64,000 nucleotides of DNA from Medicago truncatula (Eukaryota; Streptophyta; Magnoliopsida; Fabales; Fabaceae), in assembly GCF_003473485.1 (NCBI RefSeq), contig NC_053047.1, positions 13,418,001 through 13,482,000 of the forward strand, given 5' to 3'. The notes beneath the pieces are model-generated. The model made no database searches. It saw only the letters and a program-made list of their open reading frames with translations, and had not been told where the DNA came from. The position numbers and the translations under genes are program-made. Each line of letters starts with the position of its first letter. Positions within the stretch are counted from its first letter, which is position 1. This document shows, piece by piece, positions 33,875 to 45,669 of this stretch.

Positions 33875-35008
33875 ATGCGTTTTGCAACAAGATATAAAGG
33901 TTCTTCAATTGTGAATCTACGTGCCACCCAAGTCCACTCTATGGAATATTCAAGCATAGATAAAGAGCTTAATTTGTTTCAAAAACATGTATCTGATAGG
34001 TTCAATGAACTATCATCTATTTCAAATGATAATTTGTTATCTCTTTCTTGGGTTAGTAAGCTTCTTGACACATTCCTTTGTTGCCAAGAGGAATTCAAGA
34101 TGATTCTACACAACAATAGATCAATGGTTTGTAAACCTCCGTTGGATCGATTGGTGAATGATTTTTATGAGAGGAGTGTCAAGGCATTGGATGTATGCAA
34201 TGCTATTAGAGACGGTGTTGAACAAATTCGACAATGGGAAAAATCGTTAGAGATTGTTCTTTGTGCATTGGATCATAAAAGAATCATTGGGGAAGGCCAA
34301 TTTCGTCGCGCTAAGAAAGCTCTTGTTGATTTAGAAATTGGTAAGATTGATGCTAGTAGTAAAGATTCTAATAATGTTTCTTCCTTTGGTAATAGAAATA
34401 GATCATTTGGTAGAAACATTGTTAGTAAAGATAAAGATTCATCACAAGTTGGTCATTTTAGATCACTTTCTTGGAGTGTATCAAGGAATTGGTCAGCTGC
34501 AAAACAACTACAAGCACTAGGGACCAATCTTTGTTTTCCAAAGAGTAATGAACTTGTTGCTACAAATGGTCTTGCATTGGCTATTTATACAATGAGTTCA
34601 ATTTTGTTGTTTACAATGTGGTCACTTGTGGCTGCAATTCCTTGTCAAGAAAGGGGCTTACATCTCAACTTTTCGGTTCCACGGCAGCTTCCATGGGCGT
34701 CTCCAGTGATGTCATTGCACGAGCGGATTTTGGAGAAGTCGAAGAAGAGGGAGAGGAAGAATTGTTGCGGACTTTTGAAGGAGATTCAGGAGATTGAGAA
34801 GTGTGCTAGGGGGATGAATGAATTGGCTGATTCTTTGGAATTTCCTTTGAGTGAAGAGAAAGAAGAGGAAGTTAGGGTTAATGTTGAAGATGTGGTGAAT
34901 GTTTGTGAAGGTTTGAAAGATGGATTGGATCCTTTGGAAAGACAAGTTAGAGAAGTATTTCATAGAATTGTTCGTGGTAGAATGGAAGGGCTTGATTCTG
35001 TTTCTTAA
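33875..35008 (+). CDS. ROH1-like protein (DUF793), copy C
   Basis: Intact 377-codon gene from the ATG at 33875; the upstream in-frame codons at 33833 belong to the conserved 5' region. Same domain order as copies A and B, with the membrane-like segment near residues 231-255 and the C-terminus ending GLDSVS. Distinctive changes include KIDASS in the linker, LAIYTMSS at the membrane segment and [14 protein letters not shown] near the C-terminus, the last shared in part with copy E. It lies between the duplicated units and has no partner. Confidence 0.88.
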   Translation: MRFATRYKGSSIVNLRATQVHSMEYSSIDKELNLFQKHVSDRFNELSSISNDNLLSLSWVSKLLDTFLCCQEEFKMILHNNRSMVCKPPLDRLVNDFYERSVKALDVCNAIRDGVEQIRQWEKSLEIVLCALDHKRIIGEGQFRRAKKALVDLEIGKIDASSKDSNNVSSFGNRNRSFGRNIVSKDKDSSQVGHFRSLSWSVSRNWSAAKQLQALGTNLCFPKSNELVATNGLALAIYTMSSILLFTMWSLVAAIPCQERGLHLNFSVPRQLPWASPVMSLHERILEKSKKRERKNCCGLLKEIQEIEKCARGMNELADSLEFPLSEEKEEEVRVNVEDVVNVCEGLKDGLDPLERQVREVFHRIVRGRMEGLDSVS

Positions 35009-36190
35009 AAGTAATTAAAACATTAGATTTAGATGCCATAAACTTGATGGAACAACCATAAAAGATATAGGTATATGTAAAAGGATGGTTTTTTTTTTTT
35101 TTTTTATTATTCTTTTTTATCCATTTAACATACATAAAATGTATAGAGTTTGTAACCAAAAAAAAAATGTGTATAGAGTTTAGGTTTTGAATTAGGCTTC
35201 GTGGTCTATACTCTTTGAATTAGATTTTGAATTATAGCTAATTCTGTTTATTAATATACTATATATCATATGCATTAGTTTTCCTAATTTAACATGTCAA
35301 TTTTTATTTTGTTTAGTCAACTATAATACATATGAGTTATTTGAAACCAATAAAATCTCTAACAAAAGTTTAGCAATGAAAGATTTTGAGTAAATCTCTT
35401 TAGTATTATGCATTTTGATATTTAGAGATTATTCTAAAGATATCATTCAGATCACGCGAAATAGTTATATCAATAAAGTAGAAAATAAATTTACATAAAA
35501 GATAATAAATAATGGATAATCTCAATCAGCATAAGAGACTATTTAGTCTACAATAATGGCCATTAGAAAATTTATAAATTCTGGAAATCAAAGATTTTTC
35601 TATGCTTCGGCTATAGAAATATTGTGTGTAAATAGGGATGGCAAAGAGGACCGCCACACCGTCTAAACCTGCTTAAAATAGGATAAGACAAGTTGAGTCA
35701 AATTAGGTGATCGAGTCCAAAATCTTACCCCACCTTAATTAATGGCGGACAAATGAGTTGGCGGGCCGACCCGCCAAACAAAAAACTTTGTTTTTTACAG
35801 AGCAAAAAACAATTTTATTAATGCATATTTTTTACAACTTAATTGTTACAAAAGAATTATGTTGTTTTTATCGTTAAAAAAATATAAAAGAATAGACATC
35901 GACCAAACTTATGGTAAAAATAAGATAATTAAAAAATTATCGATCTCAACATCATACTTAATATCAAAATAAGAAAAATCCACAACATAAAATAAATCCC
36001 CGTGCCCATCCCGTTTTTCCAACAAGTCAAACTGGGCACACCACCTATTGGAAACGAGTTCAAAATTATACTTGACCGCCGCCAACCCTATGTTGTATGT
36101 TTCTGACCACCTAATCTCTCTTTGTTACGAAAGGTTATATCCAATTATTCATAATACCCAATTTTTAATATCTTGATAAATTAAACATGT
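35009..36190. other. 3' flank of copy C and decayed repeats
   Basis: The first part matches the flank of copy B. From about 35634, GGGATGGCAAAGAGGACCGCC starts a segment resembling hAT-type MITE ends. The last stretch, 36120-36195, resembles the tail of the copia LTR at 33150-33220. No gene is seen. Confidence 0.35.
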
Positions 36191-36307
36191 CACAAATCTT
36201 AATTTATATTCATGACCGTTTGTTTATTTCACAAAAGTTTTAATCTTTATAGAAACATGTATTGTTTTTTATGATTTATTATTTATTTTTTATTACAACT
36301 CTATATA

Positions 36308-36602
36308 CTACCTCCGTCCCTAATTACAAAGCCCTTTTGAAAAAATAACGGGAATTAAGATAGTGGATATTTGTATTAAATATGTTTGTAATGACTATTG
36401 TTTTTACAATTTTATCCTTTAAGAAAGAGGGTTGACTTATGTTTTCAACATTCTATTTATTGCTTATTGAAGAAAAAGATGTATAATAAATAGGGGCATG
36501 TATGTAAAGAAATAATTAACGTAGTTGGAAATAGAAAATGAGTTTTATAAAAAGCGACAAAAAATTTTCTCAAAAGGATCTTATAATTAAGGACGGAGGT
36601 AG
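36308..36602. mobile_element. Stowaway-like MITE
   Basis: Ends CTACCTCCGTCCCTAATTA and complementary TAATTAAGGACGGAGGTAG, flanked by TA at 36306-36307 and 36603-36604. Confidence 0.85.
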
Positions 36603-36708
36603 TAACATTTTTGTTTTTGAAGGACGCTTTATATAGCATGTATTGTTTTTGATTTGATGATTTATTAAATTAAATTCCACAATTTGTTTATAGACAAAAA
36701 AAATATTA

Positions 36709-36999
36709 CTCCCTCTGTTTCAAAATGAACGTCGTTTAAGATTTTTACACACATATTAAGAAATGCATTAATTAAAAGAAAGAGAGATGTTATTTTACCA
36801 AATTATCTTAATCAACTATCGGTTTGTTTTTCATTAAAGAAAAAATACTTTGAAAGTAGTGTATATAGTATTAATTGAACGGTAAAATTAAAAAAAAAAT
36901 ATATTATTATTGTATTGAAAACTGAACGTGACATTTATTTTATTTTAAAACAATTTTTATTTTATTTTTAAAAGGACACTTATATTAAAACAAAAGGAG
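36709..36999. mobile_element. Stowaway-like MITE
   Basis: Ends CTCCCTCTGTTTCAAAATG and TTAAAACAAAAGGAG with TA on both sides. The termini are more diverged than in the neighbouring element. Confidence 0.7.
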
Positions 37000-37069
37000 T
37001 ATATAACTCTTATTTTTTCTTTCTTGTACCGAGTACCATCAACAACTTTAATTTAATTATTTTTTTAAG

Positions 37070-37433
37070 GATGACTTGACCCTCTTTGTGATGGGTACCC
37101 TGTCTAGAATCTCACTAAATTCCATCTCTTTCTAAGTTCCGATTTCCAATTATCTTTCTCTAAATTCTAACTACTTTTTCCCACCTAGTTTCGGTACCCG
37201 TTAGTTCTACTTTTTACAACTACTTATTTTTTTTATTTCTTATCTTTTTAAATTATCCAACAACCATTAATAAACGCGGTCCAATCTTCCCCAATAAAAG
37301 CAATCATTATTATAACTCTTTTTTCCAAATTAACCTCTATTCCTTCTTTGCTTTCTTACTTTTTCCTTTCTATTCAATCCATTCCCCAAATTTGAGTCTT
37401 AAATCACTTATTCTAGAAAATTTCTCTTTGAGA
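37070..37433 (+). promoter_or_regulatory. Shared 5' region of ROH1-like D
   Basis: Homologous to the other copies' upstream DNA, including AACGCGGTCCAATCTTCC. The region is present although the gene it precedes is broken. Confidence 0.45.
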
Positions 37434-38614
37434 ATGCGTTTTGCAACAAAATATAAAGGTTCTTCAATTCTAAATCTACATGCCACTCAAGTTCACTCAA
37501 TGGAAAATTCAACCTTAGATAAAGAGCTTAGCTTGTTTCAAAAACATGTAACTGATAGGTTCAATGAGCTATCTTTAGTTTCAAATGATAATTTGTTATC
37601 TCTTTCTTGGGTTAGTAAGCTTCTTGACACATTCCTTTGTTGCCAAGAGGAATTCAAGATGATTCTACACAACCATAGATCAATGGTTTGTAAACCTCCG
37701 TTGGATCGATTGGTGAATGATTTTTATGAGAGGAGTGTCAAGGCATTGGAAGTATGCAATGCTATTAGAGACGGTGTTGAACAAATTCGACAATGGGAAA
37801 AATCGTTAGAGATTGTTCTTTGTGCATTGGATCATAAAAGAATCATTGGGGAAGGCCAATTTCGGCGCGCTAAGAAAGCTCTTGTTGATTTAGAAATTGG
37901 TATGATTGATGCTAGTAGTAAAGATTCTAATAATGTTTCTTCCTTTGGTAATAGAAATAGATCATTTGGTAGAAACAATGTTAATGGAGATAAAGGGTCA
38001 TCTCAAGTTGGCATTTTAGATCACTTTCTTGGAGTGTATCAAGGAATTGGTCAGCTGCAAAACAACTACAAGCAATAGGGACCCATCTTTGTTTTCCTAA
38101 GAGTAATGAACTTGTTGCTACAAATGGTCTTGCATCGACTATTTATACAATGAGTTCAATTTTGTTGTTTACAATGTGGTCACTTGTGGCTGCATTTCCT
38201 TGTCAAGATAGGGAATTGAATCTAAATTTTTCGGTTCCACGGCAACTTCAATGGGCGGCTCCGGTGATATCATTGCACGTGCGGATGTTGGGGAAGTCGA
38301 AGAAGAGGGAGATGAAGAGTTGTTGCGGACTTTTGAGGGAGATTCAGGAGATTGAGAAGTGTGCTAGGGGGATGAATGAATTGGCTGATTCTGTGGAATT
38401 TCCTTTGAGTGAAGAGAAAGAAGAGGAACTTAGGGTTAAAGTTGCAGATGTGGTGATTGTTTGTGAAAGTTTGAAAGATGGATTGGATCCTTTCGTAATA
38501 CAAGTCAGAGAAGTGTTTCATAGAATTGTTCGTGGTAGAATGGAAGGGCTTGATTGTCTTTGCTTGAGAGTAATAAAAACATTAGATTTAGATGCCATAA
38601 TCTTGATGGAATAA
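37434..38614 (+). pseudogene. ROH1-like (DUF793) copy D, frameshifted
   Basis: Open from the ATG at 37434 until a one-base deletion near 38012 (GTTGGCATTTTAGATC where A-C have GTTGGTCATTTTAGATC). The shifted frame ends at 38078 after NNYKQ, so only the N-terminal half and linker (214 residues) would be made, without the membrane segment. The original frame continues intact to the C-terminus, where a second one-base change near 38556 removes the normal stop and adds about 15 residues. It is the unit II counterpart of intact copy A. A sequencing error is an alternative explanation. Confidence 0.8.
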
Positions 38615-39476
38615 CCATAAAAGATATAGTTATGTAAAAAAAAACCTTAACATACATAAATTGTATAGAGTTTGTAACCCAAAAAAAAAAAAAATAGGTA
38701 TAGAGTTTAGGTTTGGAATTAGGCCTTCGTGGTCTATGATCTTTGATTTTGTCCCTTAGTTTATTGTCTCATGATCTTGGTTACTGGATAATCAATTTTC
38801 TATGTGCATTTGTTAATATTCAGTTTCTTACGTGTAGTTTTATTTATGCATCTTAATAGCATATCCATATTTTATGTGGGGTTGAGACATGATTTATACT
38901 AGAAGCAATTACATTAACCTCCCTCCCATATATTTTTTAAAGTGGGACGAGCAACATTCAAGCTGGGTTCCGTTTGGTTCGAGCGTTTTGGAGGGGAGGG
39001 GAGGAGAGATTTTTAATTTCAAGTGTTTGGTTCAACTTTTAGAAAGGGAGGGGAGGGGAGAGAGGATGTGAGCAAATTTTATTGCATCGCCAATCAGTAG
39101 TTCAAATAGGAGAGATTCAATTACATAACAGGGGGTACAACTGAGTTAACCAAAATAAAAACTAAAGAGAAATTGTCCAAATAACAATATAAAAACTACA
39201 AAATAAAGGTGTTGAAACAAAATAAGGCGGAACATAAAAGTGAGTTGAACCATCAGTAGTTCACTCAACCCATCTGATCACGGTCAATCCAACTATTGGG
39301 GTTGCCGGTATCCATCTGTTCAGTTCCATGTAGGACTCCTCACCAAAATGTGACCTAGACCTAGCCTCATCTGCATTAAAATCCTTGGAGATCTCCCACT
39401 CTGCACAACGTGAGAAGCAACTCTTCCCACTGCTCGTCAGTCCAATCCTTGCCCTCATCCTTCCGCCTCTGAACAT
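38615..39476. other. 3' flank of copy D and start of retroelement relic
   Basis: Near-identical to 2923-3830 of unit I, including the purine-rich tract (about 38990-39065) and the minus-strand transposon-protein remnant from 39230. It is interrupted at 39477. Confidence 0.55.
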
Positions 39477-40608
39477 TGTAACAACTCGATTTTTAGTTAG
39501 ATTTATTTTAATTATTTTAATTATGTGTTTATATGTGTTTGTGTGTGATTATCCATCATTGGGTGCATTTTCATGGGTTTCCATGTTAGAAGGGTATTTT
39601 AGTCATTTTGGACTTAGGGGTATTTTGGTCATTTTGTAAGGACAGATAAAATTATAAGTTTTGGCGAGAGTTACTCTTAGTGGTTAGTGAGAATAGTTAT
39701 TTTACTAAGTTACTAGGGTAAAACTAAGATTTTACCATTTAGTGACCGTTAGTGACATTTCACCATTATTAGTGAATTACCGGTTAGAGTGTTGAAACAT
39801 TTGAGGTGTGAATAGAAATGGGTTAAGTCCATTAAGTTGAGAGTTATGCCCAATTGTGAGACACACTATAACATACTCTTATGAGAAATTTTCACACACT
39901 TCCATTACACTAAGATATTTTGGAGAGAATAGAGAGAGAAAGTGGGAACAAGAGGAGAAAAGGGTTAGAGAGAAGAGGACTTGAAGAATCAAGGACTTGG
40001 GGAGAGCTAGGAGCAAAATTTAAGCCTAAGCTAGGGAGATTAACCTACTAAGGTAAGGGGGTTAGAATTTATCATAATCACTTATTGTAATTTTCAATTA
40101 TGTTTGTATGAAAAGTGCTAAATTGGGTGAATTGATTAATTGTTCATAAGTGATGAAATTCGTGCTTTAATTATGATGACATGTTTAGATGTATGAAGTT
40201 ATGAATGATTGAATTGTTGTTAGTTGAATTGTATGTTGAAGTATGAAAAATGGGTATGAGTTGGAAATATGCTCAATTGGTGAATTATGCATTGTTGTTG
40301 ATGAATTGTGATAAGTTTCAAGATCAATTGTTGTTGCTGATGTTAAGTCATGTTGTTGATGATAATTCGTGGCTTGGGTTGCATGATTCTTGATTTTGTT
40401 ATGGAGAAATGAGATGTTGTTGGTGTTTTGATGAAAATTGTGAATTGGTTCATTTGTCAAGTGTTTTCAAGTTTGATTGAGTCTTGGTGAGTCTTTTTAG
40501 TCATATTGACCTATAAACATGTCCTGGAAACACCTTTTGGCAATCAAAATTGGGGATTTGGAGTGAAAAGGGGTTCAAACCCGTAACATTTTCTGCAAAC
40601 CTGTGAAG

Positions 40609-40852
40609 GTTCGCTTAGAGGTTCGCTTAAGCGACCTGGTAAGAGAACATACATAGTGATTTTCTAGGTTGGATCGCTTAAGCGACCGGTGAGCGAGCTG
40701 GCAAGCAAACCTTACTGGTAGCTACTGGAACTCGTTCGCTTAAACGAACCAGGTGGTCGCTTAAGCGAAGTGATGAGCGACCAGTAAGCGAACTTTCAAT
40801 TGGCTACTGTAACTCGTTCGCTTAAGCGAACCAGGTGGTCGCTTAAGCGAAC
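40609..40852. repeat. TTCGCTTAAGCGAA palindrome array
   Basis: At least six full or partial copies of TTCGCTTAAGCGAA. A perfect 16 bp palindrome, GTTCGCTTAAGCGAAC, lies at 40816-40831. Copies alternate with related GAGCGACC and AAGCGAAC segments. No TATA-like box was identified next to it. Confidence 0.75.
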
Positions 40853-41764
40853 CTGTTCCATTTCAGCCACTTTAATCTTTTGTTCCGGATCTTTGGGGGC
40901 CAATCTAAGCTTTCTTAGATGATTCTTTAAACATGTTTAACTATTATTAATCCCCTAAAACCTACTGGAACAATGATTAGCTTGCATAACTAGAATTTCT
41001 TCATTTGAGTCTTAACTTGGGAAATTTTGGGAATTTTGAACTTTGTCGAAAACAAGTTTTGTAAACAAATGAAGCTTGCAAGTTGAACCTACAACTCATA
41101 TAGACTTAGGTAAGACTTGTAAGAGTGGTCAAACATCTTAATCATGTAAAAGTGATTTTCGGGTGGGAATGTGAAAGGTTGTGAAAATGGGGTTTTATAT
41201 GAACTTAAGTTATTCTCGGGTTGATGACTAATGATCCGGAGGTAGCCTAAGTTCATGATTATATTTTCGATTAAGATTGTTTGAAGGTTATTCCACTTGT
41301 CTATGTCGTTTTACTTTGGAATTTGTCAATGTTGGTCGGTGACCACTTGATATAGTTTTGGTCGGAAATGTTTCTTAAACCAATTGTCTTATGAATTGTT
41401 ATGATATTCCTATATGACTAAGTGAAGTTGTATGAATGAATGATTGTATTGGGATGAGTATGCTATCTTACTTAGGATGTAAGAAATGCTTGAATTGGTG
41501 AAACCACATGTGGTAATTGATGTTGAGTGACATTTGTTGATTTTGAGAATCATGTTGACATGAGATGATGAATACTATGAATTAATTGTGTATGGGCATG
41601 TTTTCTTGATAATGCAATGTTGTGGAGGTAATCAATATAATTGGATCTCGCCCTATATATTGAGGTGAAAATTATGGATTGTTGTCGCATTATCGAGTCC
41701 TTGTACATGTCCATGCATCATAGTAGTGTTGAGATTTTATATGATGTTTTATTCATATTTTGGT

Positions 41765-41896
41765 TTCGGCCTAGCAGAGATCTGTTGAGATCTAGTTGTG
41801 GACTTCGGTCTTGCAGAGATCCTTAGTGATCTAGATTTGTGGGCTTCGGCCTTGCAGAGACCTTTGACGGTCTAGATTTAGGTGACGACCTTGAGA
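41765..41896 (+). repeat. Minisatellite in the TGTAACA-family LTR
   Basis: Three diverged units of about 40-48 bp built on CTTCGGCCTTGCAGAGATC and ending GATCTAGATTT. It sits just before the family landmark GGTACCACATGCATAT near 41901. Confidence 0.7.
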
Positions 41897-42634
41897 TGAT
41901 ATGGTACCACATGCATATTTGTGTCGGTCTATATACACATCATGCATGAGTCTTATCGATTGAATGTGACAGGTGATTGTGTATGAATAATTGTGAATTG
42001 ATATTTGTTCATGACACATGTGATTGGTGAATATTAATGTGAGATATTGGGGTTGATGTAAGTATATTTTTTAGAATATTATTATTGATCAAATGCTTGA
42101 TGTTAAATTGAAATATTCATGTTAACTGTATTTGGATTATGATGATGTAATACTTACCCCAGTGGTTTTAACCGTTTACCTGTCTGTATGGATGGGTAGA
42201 CGTTGTGCAGGAGTAGTGCTTGGTGAGTTTTGTGCTTGGTGGATATCGGGAGTTTTCTCCGATATCGGTGTTTACTGTTTAGTCGGCTCTGATCTAGGCT
42301 TCGTTGTGTCGGTCTAGATTATCTTTTATTTTGGACTTGTTTATATTTGGAGATTACCCGTGTGTTGGGATTTTTCAGATGCATCTATGTTGATGTAATT
42401 ATTGATTCATAACATGTATTTTTGGATTACTCTGATTTATATTCCGCTGCGACTGTTGAGGTTTACATACATGTTTATGGTTTTTGAATTTTGAATGTGG
42501 CGTAGCCTCTATTTCTTGAATAAATGCATTATTCGCATGTTTAATTGCTTTAATAGAAATAGGAGTGTTACAAACATCACATTGTTCAGGGGGAGTTAAC
42601 TCTAGCAAACTATTAATAGACTCAGGGATATAAT

Positions 42635-43802
42635 TGATAGATATTTGGCAAGTGAACCAAATTCGATCGAAGTAATAAAAAGTTCGTTTCCACGAGGACT
42701 ATATTTAACTTCTACTTAGCAATTTCATTATTAAAAAGGATGTATAAATTTATATTGGTGCCCTAGGCAGTTGAGTTGATTTAGTAACATAAACTGATTA
42801 AAAACAATAAAGAATTGGTTTTTCAGAAAATTGAGAGAAGTATGGTTAAGTCCTTCGAATCCTCCAAAGCTCTCCTATGGTAATTTGCACTCCTAAATAT
42901 GATCAATGATTATTTAGTTTCACGACGGATTAACTTAGTAATTCTACCCAATCTCTTGACCTAGAATTCTCCCCGCAAGTGACAACCCCTTAATCTCTTA
43001 AGTGAATTCGAAACCATTGGAGGTATTAACGAACGTTAATCCCTATATCATAACCTAATAATGATCTATCTCTAACTTGATTACTTAGGTTAAACCTATT
43101 ACCTAATTCAGAGTTAAGAGCCAGGGTTAGTGGTCATTCAATTTCTATGATCAATATGCATATTCATAACGCTAGGGTTAATAGTCTATCATAAACGTAC
43201 ATAAGGCATTAAGCACAAAGTAATATGAATAAAAACTAAACTTTCATTTATGTTCAAAGGAGTTCAACAAATTAGGGTTCCCATAGGATTACATCAGATT
43301 CATCTCAGGAATTAACCACAAAAGAATTAGTTACTCATAGCTAACGTATAAGCTAACTAACACAAGAAAAAGGATTCATACATGTGAAGGATGATTGACT
43401 CTTAGTTTTGATGGTTTCCAACCAGATCTCCAAGTCTCTGCTCCAAAATATGCCTTTAGGTCTCAAAATTCGTGAACCCTTCTTCAGAAAACGCCTCTTA
43501 CTATTTATAGGCTAATGAAAATCGGCCACCGAGCTCCGAAATCGGTGGCCGAAATCCCAAACTGCGTGCCCCAATAGTGCAGAATCGGCGCCCGATTTAT
43601 GCTTATCGGCGGCCGATTTTTGTCGAACTCAAAGTCTGTAAATTGGCAGCAAAGCCGATTTATCTAATCGGTGGCCGATTTCAATACTTCAAACTTCATT
43701 TTCTTTGTCTTTTTTGGCTTGCAGCTTCATGAATTCCAATAAGAAACCCCCTAAAATTACATGAAAAATGCCTACTAAAAGAGTAATGACAGAATGTCAT
43801 CA
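42635..43802 (-). mobile_element. Solo LTR, TGAT type
   Basis: Starts TGATAGATATTTGGC, ends GAATGTCATCA, and is flanked by ATAAT at 42630-42634 and 43803-43807. Unit I shows the empty site near 3881. The LTR reads on the minus strand, with the TATA-like CTATAAATAG at 43501-43510. Confidence 0.87.
43521..43680 (-). repeat. ATCGG(N)CCGAT palindrome array
   Basis: About five copies of the form AATCGGTGGCCGATT. Examples are near 43540, at 43583-43597, 43605-43617 (ATCGGCGGCCGAT) and 43666-43680. All lie upstream of the TATA-like box on the minus strand. Confidence 0.75.
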
Positions 43803-43807
43803 ATAAT

Positions 43808-44085
43808 CAATCAAATTGCCCCTCGCATAAGACTCGTACTTCTTTCTCGAGAATCAAGCATTTGCATAAAACTCCAAAGTGAGTGTGTTGTGCACTTGCT
43901 CGAACACCATTCCATTCAGCAAATCTCATCCCTGTGTCCTTATTGAGGCCTCAAACTCAGGGTTTCTCACAAGTTTTAGAAGGTCAAAGACCCTATCTTG
44001 AATCACCTAGTATGACTTGGTGTTCTTGAAACGGTCCTTGGCATGGTTGTTCGAGAATCTGCCGGTAACAGATGGTGGTGGTTTG
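43808..44085 (-). pseudogene. Athila/Tat-type protein remnant, unit II
   Basis: Counterpart of 3884-4163 in unit I, carrying the same YWVIQ-like region with substitutions. It is cut off at 44086 by another LTR fragment. Confidence 0.5.
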
Positions 44086-44930
44086 TGTAACACCCCGTTT
44101 TCCCAACTTAAAAATTTCATAACATTTATCAGAGTATTCAACACATAAACGGAATGCTACACTTCTTAAAAATCATAAATGAGATAAATAACAATTTATC
44201 CTTCAACATAAATTATCCAAAACTTCGCAGCGGATTTAATATAACATCATAAATAGTCTTGGCACGTAGGCCTCATCAAAACATCTCATAAAATTCAATT
44301 AACAACTTAATCATAAGAATTCATAGTCAAATACGTAAGGAATAGAAAATATCCACAAAAGATCTCATCCCGTTACGTATCAGAGCACCTAAAAGACTCA
44401 GTGAGGGATAGCCACTCACGACAGCAAACAACAGCAACCTACTCTTGATCACCTGCAAGTTACTCATACAAATAGCAACATTTCCAAGCAAAAGGGGTGA
44501 GATTTCACAAAACAATAATATTAAACAATATAATTCAAAAATTATATTTAACAACATGAAAACATCATAATATCATCATAGATAAATATATATCATATAT
44601 CACTTCTTCAACAACTCATATAAAGAATCACAACTTAACATCTTAACAACTTAACAACTCTGACTTGACAATGCGACTTCAACTTGACTATGCAACTTAA
44701 ACCTCTTATATGCATGTGGTACCAATCCAAGACAACAAGCCCTCAATGTATTAAGTATTAATATACTTCCAAGGCATCAAGCCCCTAACTTAATTGAGCT
44801 AAAGCTCTAGGGCATCAAGCCCCCAACGTAGTGAGCAACGACTCCAGGGCATCAAGCCCCCAACAATGAATGCTAATGCATGGACTCAACAATTCAACCT
44901 CTTATAAACAACGACCTCTTATATACTTCC
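44086..44930 (-). mobile_element. LTR fragment, TGTAACA family
   Basis: Starts TGTAACACCCCGTTTTCCC. It contains TTCGCAGCGGATT, the complement of a block in 39477-42572, and the landmark ATGCATGTGGTACC near 44711-44724. No matching far end is present. The junction with unit-derived sequence comes only at about 45205. Confidence 0.65.
44735..44880 (-). repeat. Minisatellite in the second TGTAACA-family LTR
   Basis: Three to four units of roughly 40 bp containing AGGGCATCAAGCCCCCAAC, directly beside the GGTACC landmark. The position equals that of 41765-41896 but the sequence is unrelated. Confidence 0.65.
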
Positions 44931-44933
44931 AAT

Positions 44934-45057
44934 AATTTGGTGTTTCTGAATACCCATTTTGTTCCAATAATGTTCTTCTGAAAAGGTTTGGGTACAAGAT
45001 CCCACACATCATTCCTTTGAAACTGATTTAGCTCTTCTTCCACCATGGATACACATG
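44934..45057 (-). pseudogene. Ty1/copia reverse transcriptase fragment
   Basis: The minus strand reads an uninterrupted 41-residue piece with SMVEEELNQFQRNDVWDLVP and IIGTKWVFRN, the N-terminal part of copia reverse transcriptase (RVT_2). It is joined directly to unrelated LTR sequence. Confidence 0.8.
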
Positions 45058-45204
45058 CTGCCACCATCAAAACCTAACCTTTCAAAAATTTCCGAACAGA
45101 GAGAAGGAGAGGGAGGCTCGGCTATGGCAGAGGGAAAGTGTGAATTAACCTGGTTGATTGTATGCAATAGGTCCAAGAATCAAGATTATGCACTTGCATG
45201 TTGG
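45058..45204. other. Junction sequence of unknown origin
   Basis: Lies between the copia fragment and the resumption of unit II sequence at about 45205. It replaces roughly 240 bp present in unit I (4164-4405). Confidence 0.4.
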
Positions 45205-45272
45205 TTTAGTTGGAAAATTTGGCAGAGTAACTTTACCTATGGAAGTTGTGATAATAGGTGGAATGAAGGTTT

Positions 45273-45580
45273 TATTTATAGGCTGGTTATATGGTGACAC
45301 GGTTGTGTGTAATCGTGTCTCGATTTGGTTTGTAACGGTCAGATTTTTGAAAAACCACCAAATCGTGACACGATTGGGTATCATGGTGTCCCAATTGCTC
45401 AAGATTGCCAATTTTGAAAAATTTTAAGTTCCAGAAATCATGACACAAATTGGCCATTGTGTCCCGATTTTACAATGTCGTGAGGACAACTTTTTGGACT
45501 TAGAAAAAAATTAAGAGCTTCAGAGGGAGGCAAAATCGTGTCACGATGTACCCAAATCGTGTCACGATTTTGTAAGAAAA
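45273..45580 (-). repeat. Palindrome array beside a TATA-like box, unit II
   Basis: Counterpart of 4475-4790. The perfect AATCGTGACACGATT is at 45361-45375, and CCTATAAATA is read on the minus strand at 45273-45282. Confidence 0.65.
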
Positions 45581-45669
45581 TTTTCTTTCATCTCTTTTTG
45601 TTTCCGCTAAAAGTATATATTTTTTATACTGAAATTTAATAAAAATAAAGCAATACCTGAAAGTAAAAA

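Larger units (their letters stand above)
39477..42572 (+). mobile_element. 3.1 kb solo LTR, TGTAACA family
   Basis: Ends TGTAACAACTCG and GGAGTGTTACA (TGTAACA/TGTTACA exact inverted pair), flanked by AACAT at 39472-39476 and 42573-42577. Unit I at 3830-3836 shows the empty site. No gag-pol homology was found inside, so a solo LTR is the simplest reading, though a non-autonomous TRIM/LARD-like element is possible. It contains a palindrome array and a minisatellite. Confidence 0.8.

Noticed and set aside
34338..34520. Alternative-frame ORF inside copy C (and 56704-56898 in copy E)
   Set aside because: Overlaps the conserved ROH1-like frame and has no independent support.
40609..40852. CRISPR-like array of TTCGCTTAAGCGAA repeats
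   Set aside because: Repeat length and spacing are irregular, the motifs are palindromic, and the context is a plant solo LTR.
45158..45427. Plus-strand ORF of 89 codons
   Set aside because: Spans the chimeric junction and the palindrome array, and has no counterpart protein in unit I.
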